From Shewanella hafniensis (GTDB taxonomy: Bacteria; Pseudomonadota; Gammaproteobacteria; Enterobacterales; Shewanellaceae): a DNA stretch of 64,000 nt. The stretch spans positions 18,470 to 82,469 of the forward strand of contig NZ_BPFD01000010.1 in the NCBI RefSeq assembly GCF_019655335.1. Direction: 5' to 3'. The notes below the pieces were generated by a model. It ran no database searches. It was not told where the DNA came from and saw only the letters and a list, made by a program, of their open reading frames with translations. Below, piece by piece: positions 58,897-64,000 of the stretch. The position numbers and the translations under genes were made by a program. How positions within the stretch are numbered: position 1 is the stretch's first letter; every line of letters begins with the position of its first letter.

Positions 58897-59352
58897 ATGG
58901 CCTTAACTCGTAAGCAATGGAATAACGTCATTATTGTCGCCTGCGTCTTTATGGTCGCCGTGCTGACTTATATGGATAACAAGACCAATAATGTTCCGAG
59001 TGATGCTCAGCTGTTATTTGACGATAATGCGCCGCTTTCACAGCTGCAACTCGATGGAATGTGGCTGCACAAGCAAGCCTCACAATGGGAGTGCGACACT
59101 AAAGTTCTCAACTGTGATGAATGGGCAAAGGCGTGGCAAACCATACGGGTGTCTCCCTTAACGGCGGCACCAGAAACCACAGATAATCCACAAGAATTAG
59201 TCATCCAGATTGCAGATATCCGCGATGCTCAGCTGTGGATCTATTTCCCCAATGAAGGCGCGTTAAAGTCACCCGCTGGCAATTGGTATTTAGTGCCTCC
59301 GAGTTTACGAGCTAAACTACAACCGATCCTCGATGCGAAACCCGCAGCTTAA
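58897..59352 (+). CDS. Membrane-anchored protein of unknown function upstream of mutM
   Basis: A 151-residue protein. A single N-terminal helix (NNVIIVACVFMVAVLTYM, about 9-26) without a cleavage site is followed by a periplasmic domain of 120 residues with two cysteines (WECDTKVLNCDEW), likely a disulfide. The segment LWIYFPNEGALKSPAGNWYLVP near 110-131 looks like a conserved core. It stands 36 bp before mutM on the same strand and may be cotranscribed with it. I do not recognise the family. It has the character of the small inner-membrane proteins conserved in Shewanella. Confidence 0.65.
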   Translation: MALTRKQWNNVIIVACVFMVAVLTYMDNKTNNVPSDAQLLFDDNAPLSQLQLDGMWLHKQASQWECDTKVLNCDEWAKAWQTIRVSPLTAAPETTDNPQELVIQIADIRDAQLWIYFPNEGALKSPAGNWYLVPPSLRAKLQPILDAKPAA

Positions 59353-59387
59353 TGCCGCCCCATTTTACTTAAGATAAGAAAGAATCC

Positions 59388-60203
59388 ATGCCGGAATTAC
59401 CAGAAGTTGAAGTCACCCGTCAGGGTATTGCCCCCTTCCTTGTCGAACAAACCGTGGTTGATCTTGTGATCCGCAATGGTTCGTTGCGCTGGCCAGTGCC
59501 TGACATCGCCAAACAAATTATCGGCCAAGTCATACGCCAAGTGCGACGCCGTGCTAAGTATCTATTAATCGACACTGACGCGGGCACTAGCATAGTGCAT
59601 TTAGGCATGTCGGGGAGTTTACGGATTTTGCCCCACGATACCCCAGTAGAAAAGCATGACCATATCGACTTAGTGCTCGCCAACGGCCGCATTTTACGTT
59701 TTAACGATCCAAGGCGATTCGGCGCTTGGCTGTGGTGTGAACTCCCAGAAGAAGCCCATCCATTACTCGCCAAGCTGGGGCCAGAGCCACTGACCCAGGC
59801 TTTTAATGTCGCACAATTAGCGGCAGCTTTAGCGGGCAAGAAAAAGGCCATCAAACTCTGCCTGATGGATAATCATATCGTGGTGGGAGTGGGCAACATT
59901 TACGCTAATGAAGCCTTGTTTGCGGCGGGCATTCATCCTGAAGCCGAGGCAGGCTCGATCGATATCGAGCGTTTAACCGTTTTAGTTGCCGAAGTGAAGC
60001 AAATCTTAGCCCACGCCATTAAGCAAGGTGGCACTACGTTGAAAGACTTCACCAATGCCGATGGCAAGCCCGGCTACTTCGCCCAAAAACTGCATGTCTA
60101 TGGTCGCGGCGGTGAAACCTGCACCAGCTGCGGTAACCTATTGAGTGAAATCCGTTTAGGCCAACGCACCACAGTATTCTGTGGCATTTGCCAGACACGC
60201 TAA
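59388..60203 (+). CDS. mutM: Formamidopyrimidine-DNA glycosylase
   Basis: A 271-residue base-excision repair enzyme that removes 8-oxoguanine and formamidopyrimidines. It has the invariant N-terminus MPELPEVEV (catalytic Pro after removal of Met, and Glu3). The middle motif [11 protein letters not shown] and the C-terminal zinc finger Cys-x2-Cys-x16-Cys-x2-Cys (CTSCGN...FCGICQTR) are intact. The length matches E. coli MutM (269). The start is unambiguous: AAGAAAG upstream. It is convergent with the Wzi-family gene and separated from it by a hairpin. Confidence 0.97.
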   Translation: MPELPEVEVTRQGIAPFLVEQTVVDLVIRNGSLRWPVPDIAKQIIGQVIRQVRRRAKYLLIDTDAGTSIVHLGMSGSLRILPHDTPVEKHDHIDLVLANGRILRFNDPRRFGAWLWCELPEEAHPLLAKLGPEPLTQAFNVAQLAAALAGKKKAIKLCLMDNHIVVGVGNIYANEALFAAGIHPEAEAGSIDIERLTVLVAEVKQILAHAIKQGGTTLKDFTNADGKPGYFAQKLHVYGRGGETCTSCGNLLSEIRLGQRTTVFCGICQTR

Positions 60204-60225
60204 CTATCACATTATTTATAAGCAA

Positions 60226-60249
60226 AATGCCAAGTATTGGCTTGGCATT
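60226..60249. terminator. Terminator between convergent mutM and wzi genes
   Basis: AATGCCAAG and CTTGGCATT are perfect 9-bp inverted repeats around TATTGG. On the minus strand the hairpin is followed by TTTTGC, and on the plus strand by ATTGTTGTC. It most likely ends the leftward gene, and may work for mutM as well. Confidence 0.7.
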
Positions 60250-60276
60250 ATTGTTGTCATTAGATGTAAGCTACGA

Positions 60277-61752
60277 TTAGAAGCGATACTCAAAACTGCT
60301 AAAGAGCGTGGCATTAGTATCATTTTCTTGAACATCAAATTCCGATCTCGATACCGTGCCACCTAAGCTCCACATTCCCTTCCAAACGGGCATACGATAG
60401 GAAAGCTCAAGCATCAACAAATCTTCCTTCGGTGGTTGTGGCGCCCAAGTGCTCGCCACATTAGTGCCATCTTTATTCAACTTCGCATAACGCAATAAAG
60501 AGGTAAAACCTCGGCTGTTACTAAACTGGCCGACTAATCCCACCACAAACGTTTGAGCATCGCTATCATAGGTTGAGCCTAAAGCACGGCCATAATAACG
60601 AGAACCACTTAGATAGACAGGATCTTCATAGAAGCAATTGGCACTATCACCATCACATTTTACATAGGTGTCTGAATATTCCATAAACAGCTTAAACTGC
60701 TTACCCGATGTGCCAAAATGGGTATCAATCCCCCAAAGTGAGCCGCAGTCGCTACCATTCTCACAACTATGTTCGAGATATAATCCCACAGGAATAACCT
60801 GCCATGAGCTGGTATAGCGCATATCGATACTTTGGGTTCTATGACCTGCATCGCGGCGCTCTTCTGGCGCGCAATCACTTGTACCATCGAGGCAAACTGA
60901 GTTGCTGGCAACCGAATCCCACCAAGAGTTGAAGTTACAATCTTGGCCCTCGCCACAAAATAATGTAGACCACGACAGACCCACTTCTAGCTGCTTAATT
61001 GGTCTTGCACTTAAGCGCATATCCCACTCAGCCGTTTTAGGCACAGCACGCTCGGCTTCCGTTAAGCTAAATCCAGTTTTAAATGTCCAAGGACCAATCC
61101 ACGATAACCATGGCGTTTCAAAGGCTGCAGCATTATTGCGGCTCAGTGTTAGCGACTGCATAGGGCGAGCGTTATTAGAGCGGTGCAATGCAGAGTCAAA
61201 TCCAGGCCCCCACCACTGTTCAACCGAACCTAAGGTCGCAATCCAATTACCGAAAATGATGGCAAAATATGACTCATCGAGGCGAAAATTTTTATTATCT
61301 TGTGGATCATAGGTTTCTGCCACAGTCGCCTTATAGGCAACACGCGATCCTAAATACTCGTAGGAACCCAGCACTTCACCTTTCTCGCGATAATCGGAGC
61401 CATAGTGTTGAAAACGAGCAGGATCGGTCGCGCCCGAGACTTTAACCCTCGCATTGCCGCGATTATCGACAGCATTTTGATAGTAAAAGTTAACCCGAGC
61501 AAAGGCTTGCACTAGACTAGGAGAAAGCAATTCAGGCTCTACTTTTGCTAAATCGCTGCCAATTCCTGACCACATCAAGGGATAAGTATTCACAGGAACA
61601 GTGATTACACCCGCATCGGCCAACGCTTGAATATCGGCTCGAAGATAAATGTCAGAGGCATCAACCCAAGGGGCAGCGGCAAGCATTGAAGAAAAAAATA
61701 GGCCAGAGGCAATGCTAGTAGCAAGGATCGTGGGGGTTAAAAAAGCCTTCAT
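60277..61752 (-). CDS. Wzi-family outer membrane protein (capsule assembly) with Cys-rich loops
   Basis: A 491-residue exported protein with a signal peptide (SIASGLFFSSMLAAA, cleavage before APWV). The N-terminal domain (about 30-90, SDIYLRADIQALADAG) and the barrel that ends NATLFSSFEYRF fit the Wzi family, outer-membrane barrels that anchor capsular polysaccharide on the cell surface. Four pairs of cysteines (Cys266/272, 287/294, 330/336, 366/373) with acidic residues between them lie in what should be extracellular loops; they are not typical of E. coli Wzi. The gene is on the minus strand and next to coaD, before a polysaccharide locus. A single promoter near 61800 is likely. Confidence 0.82.
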   Translation of the reverse strand: MKAFLTPTILATSIASGLFFSSMLAAAPWVDASDIYLRADIQALADAGVITVPVNTYPLMWSGIGSDLAKVEPELLSPSLVQAFARVNFYYQNAVDNRGNARVKVSGATDPARFQHYGSDYREKGEVLGSYEYLGSRVAYKATVAETYDPQDNKNFRLDESYFAIIFGNWIATLGSVEQWWGPGFDSALHRSNNARPMQSLTLSRNNAAAFETPWLSWIGPWTFKTGFSLTEAERAVPKTAEWDMRLSARPIKQLEVGLSWSTLFCGEGQDCNFNSWWDSVASNSVCLDGTSDCAPEERRDAGHRTQSIDMRYTSSWQVIPVGLYLEHSCENGSDCGSLWGIDTHFGTSGKQFKLFMEYSDTYVKCDGDSANCFYEDPVYLSGSRYYGRALGSTYDSDAQTFVVGLVGQFSNSRGFTSLLRYAKLNKDGTNVASTWAPQPPKEDLLMLELSYRMPVWKGMWSLGGTVSRSEFDVQENDTNATLFSSFEYRF

Positions 61753-61842
61753 AACATCCTTTTAAGTATCATCGCGAGGCCACAATGCCTCAAAGTTAAC
61801 ACAAAACGCCTACGTAAAAACCATCAGGTACGCGGGTAAAAT

Positions 61843-62352
<510 letters not shown>

Positions 62353-62599
62353 TTAAGCTACGGTATATAAAAGTCTATCACCCGCTTATACCGCTAAGCA
62401 AAATATCTTTCATATACTGAACGGAGCACTAGATATAGTCCCGATGGCATTTAATCCTACTCGGTATGCCATAGCCAAAAGACAGCCTAAAAGGTAGAAT
62501 ACTGACTCGAAAATTGTGATATGGCAGCTGTTAATTAATGAATCAATAGCACACCGAAACAATGACTACTTTCTGACCTTAACTTGGGTAGGTTTTATT

Positions 62600-63721
62600 G
62601 TGAAAATTCTCCTCGTATTTGGCACTCGACCTGAAGCAATAAAAATGTGTCCTTTGGCAAAAATGCTAGCCAATGACCCTCAATTAGATGTCAAAATTTG
62701 TGTCACAGCACAACATCGCCATATGCTTGACCAAGTGCTAAGTATTTTCGAATTGACCCCTGACTACGATTTAAATCTGATGAAGCCAAATCAAACCTTA
62801 GAATGGTTGACTGGCGCAATCGTTGAGGGTGTCGGGAAGGTCATTAAAGAATTTCAACCTCAACTGGTTTTAGTTCATGGGGATACTACCACTTCATTTT
62901 CTGCGGCTTTGGCGGCATTTTATCAAAAAGTTGATGTCGGTCATGTTGAAGCTGGTTTGCGTACAGGTGATATAACTTCACCTTGGCCAGAAGAAGCTAA
63001 TCGAAAATTAACAGCTGTATTATCGTCCTTGCATTTTGCACCAACCCCTTCCTCAGCTGAAAATTTAAAAAATGAAGGTTATCTTCCTGAAAGTATCTAT
63101 GTTACGGGAAATACTGTAATTGATGCTTTATTTCAAACATTATCTATAACGAAGAAAGGCGATTTCCCACACTCTGATGAATTAAAAGACTTGCTAAATA
63201 TATTAGACGGAAAAAAAGTTATTTTAATTACTGGGCATCGTAGGGAGAATTTTGGTGTTGGATTCGAAAATATTTGTACCGCACTAAAAACAATTGCATT
63301 AGAGAACAAAGATTGGGAGTTAGTTTATCCTGTACATTTAAACCCTAAAGTACAAGAACCAGTTTTCAAACACTTAGGTGGGTTAGATAATTTCCATCTT
63401 ATTGATCCTTTGGATTATCAGTCTTTTGTAACATTAATGGATCGAGCTGATATTATTCTCACTGATTCAGGCGGAATACAGGAAGAAGCTCCATCCTTAA
63501 AAAAACCAGTGCTTGTTTTACGTGATAAAACCGAAAGACCTGAAGCTGTTTCTGCAGGAACGGTTAGACTTGTAGGAACTGATGTTGATAAAATAGTATC
63601 TGAAGTTAACATTTTGATAAAAAACCAAAAGGCTTTTGGTGATACAGTTAACCCTTATGGTGATGGGCATACGTGCCAAAGAATACTTAATATTATCAAA
63701 CTTCATTATCAGGTAAAATAA
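62600..63721 (+). CDS. wecB: UDP-N-acetylglucosamine 2-epimerase (non-hydrolysing)
   Basis: A 373-residue cytosolic enzyme that converts UDP-GlcNAc to UDP-ManNAc for surface polysaccharides. It starts at GTG 62600 (KILLVFGTRPEAIKMCPL). The family motifs HVEAGLRTGDITSPWPEEANRKL, LITGHRRENFG and DSGGIQEEAPSLKKPVLVLR are intact, with the length of E. coli WecB (376). The longer frame, back to 62516, is unsupported. The composition is clearly AT-richer than coaD and mutM to the left, typical of O-antigen-type loci. The stop codon overlaps the next start by one base (TAATG). Confidence 0.93.
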   Translation: MKILLVFGTRPEAIKMCPLAKMLANDPQLDVKICVTAQHRHMLDQVLSIFELTPDYDLNLMKPNQTLEWLTGAIVEGVGKVIKEFQPQLVLVHGDTTTSFSAALAAFYQKVDVGHVEAGLRTGDITSPWPEEANRKLTAVLSSLHFAPTPSSAENLKNEGYLPESIYVTGNTVIDALFQTLSITKKGDFPHSDELKDLLNILDGKKVILITGHRRENFGVGFENICTALKTIALENKDWELVYPVHLNPKVQEPVFKHLGGLDNFHLIDPLDYQSFVTLMDRADIILTDSGGIQEEAPSLKKPVLVLRDKTERPEAVSAGTVRLVGTDVDKIVSEVNILIKNQKAFGDTVNPYGDGHTCQRILNIIKLHYQVK

Positions 63722-64000
63722 TGTCAAATATTTATATAATTTATCGCTCTATGTATAATTCGGAAAGGGCATTAACAACTATAGGCGGTATAGAAAATTA
63801 CATTATTAGTTTAGCTGAAGTTTTATCTCGAAATGGGTGGGATTGTCATCTAGTACAACCCGCAAAAGATTCATTTTCTATAAAAACTGAACATATGAAT
63901 GTTCATGGAATAAATACAGGATGCTTTCGTGGCAATCTAAAGAAGTATGCTCTTGCAAAATGGGTTAAAAAAAATGCGAATAAAAAGACTGATATTATAA
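63721..64000 (+). CDS. Glycosyltransferase family 4-like protein, 3' end outside window
   Basis: A reading frame of at least 93 codons open to the window edge. It starts MSNIYIIYRSMYNSERALTT, followed by IGGIENYIISLAEVLSRNGW, the Gly-Gly-x-Glu and helix of the N-terminal domain of GT4-type enzymes. The AT content and codon use match wecB. The start overlaps the wecB stop (TAATG), so they are in one operon. It should transfer a sugar in surface polysaccharide synthesis. The donor and linkage cannot be known from this part. Confidence 0.65.
   Translation, partial: MSNIYIIYRSMYNSERALTTIGGIENYIISLAEVLSRNGWDCHLVQPAKDSFSIKTEHMNVHGINTGCFRGNLKKYALAKWVKKNANKKTDII

Overview
The window comes from a gammaproteobacterium, almost certainly Shewanella. 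The protein content (TupABC next to a MobB-MoeA fusion, oligopeptidase A, MenF, CoaD beside a surface polysaccharide locus), a RyhB-type small RNA with the enterobacterial core sequence, and dispersed palindromic elements of a kind I associate with Shewanella all point there. No rRNA, tRNA, CRISPR array, prophage or insertion sequence is visible. Most of the window is chromosomal housekeeping DNA. The likely accessory parts are about 31.5-35.5 kb (repeats, an orphan gene and a regulator/malate-synthase-like pair) and the AT-rich right end from 62.6 kb (start of a polysaccharide locus).

Layout. 0-4.7 kb: a small membrane protein next to a 9-bp tandem repeat, then an AcrAB-type RND efflux operon on the minus strand. 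5.6-14.2 kb: two small outer-membrane barrel proteins, a 3-methyladenine glycosylase, a GST-like protein, a thioesterase, PrlC, a cysteine-containing periplasmic protein and glutathione reductase. 14.3-17.5 kb: an AaeXAB-like aromatic-acid efflux operon. 17.6-21.8 kb: a perfect palindrome followed by an operon of a 58-residue membrane peptide, PutP, ProB and ProA, which joins proline uptake to proline synthesis. 22.0-31.5 kb: an iron-type operon of seven genes with a Fur-like site: siderophore receptor, small secreted protein, RND adaptor and pump, DUF3649, PepSY and DUF3325 proteins.

31.5-37.7 kb: two structured repeats, an orphan protein, a RamB-like XRE/peptidase-like regulator (DUF3612 type) divergent from a stand-alone fragment-like relative of malate synthase G, a YeiH transporter, a 50-residue membrane peptide and a PqiA-like protein. 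37.8-39 kb: an HD-GYP phosphodiesterase. 39.2-45 kb: a six-gene minus-strand operon that couples a TonB-dependent receptor, carrying a repetitive Gly/Thr/Ser loop, to a complete ECF-type ABC importer (fused ATPases, T and S components), a TiaS-like protein and a small Cys-rich protein. Its substrate is unknown, and this is the best candidate for an undescribed system.

45.4-53 kb: menF, a solute-binding protein, a preQ1-I riboswitch in front of yhhQ, an acetyltransferase, ryhB with a strong Fur box, and an NtrC-type two-component pair. 53.1-58.8 kb: a tungstate/molybdate importer in one transcription unit with molybdenum-cofactor genes (mobA, mobB-moeA, moaA). 58.9-64 kb: mutM, a Wzi-family outer membrane protein with four short disulfide-like loops, coaD, then wecB and a truncated glycosyltransferase that open the polysaccharide locus.

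Functions were assigned by reading motifs and recalled families; no database search was run. Starts were moved from the longest reading frame where a ribosome binding site or signal peptide decided it.
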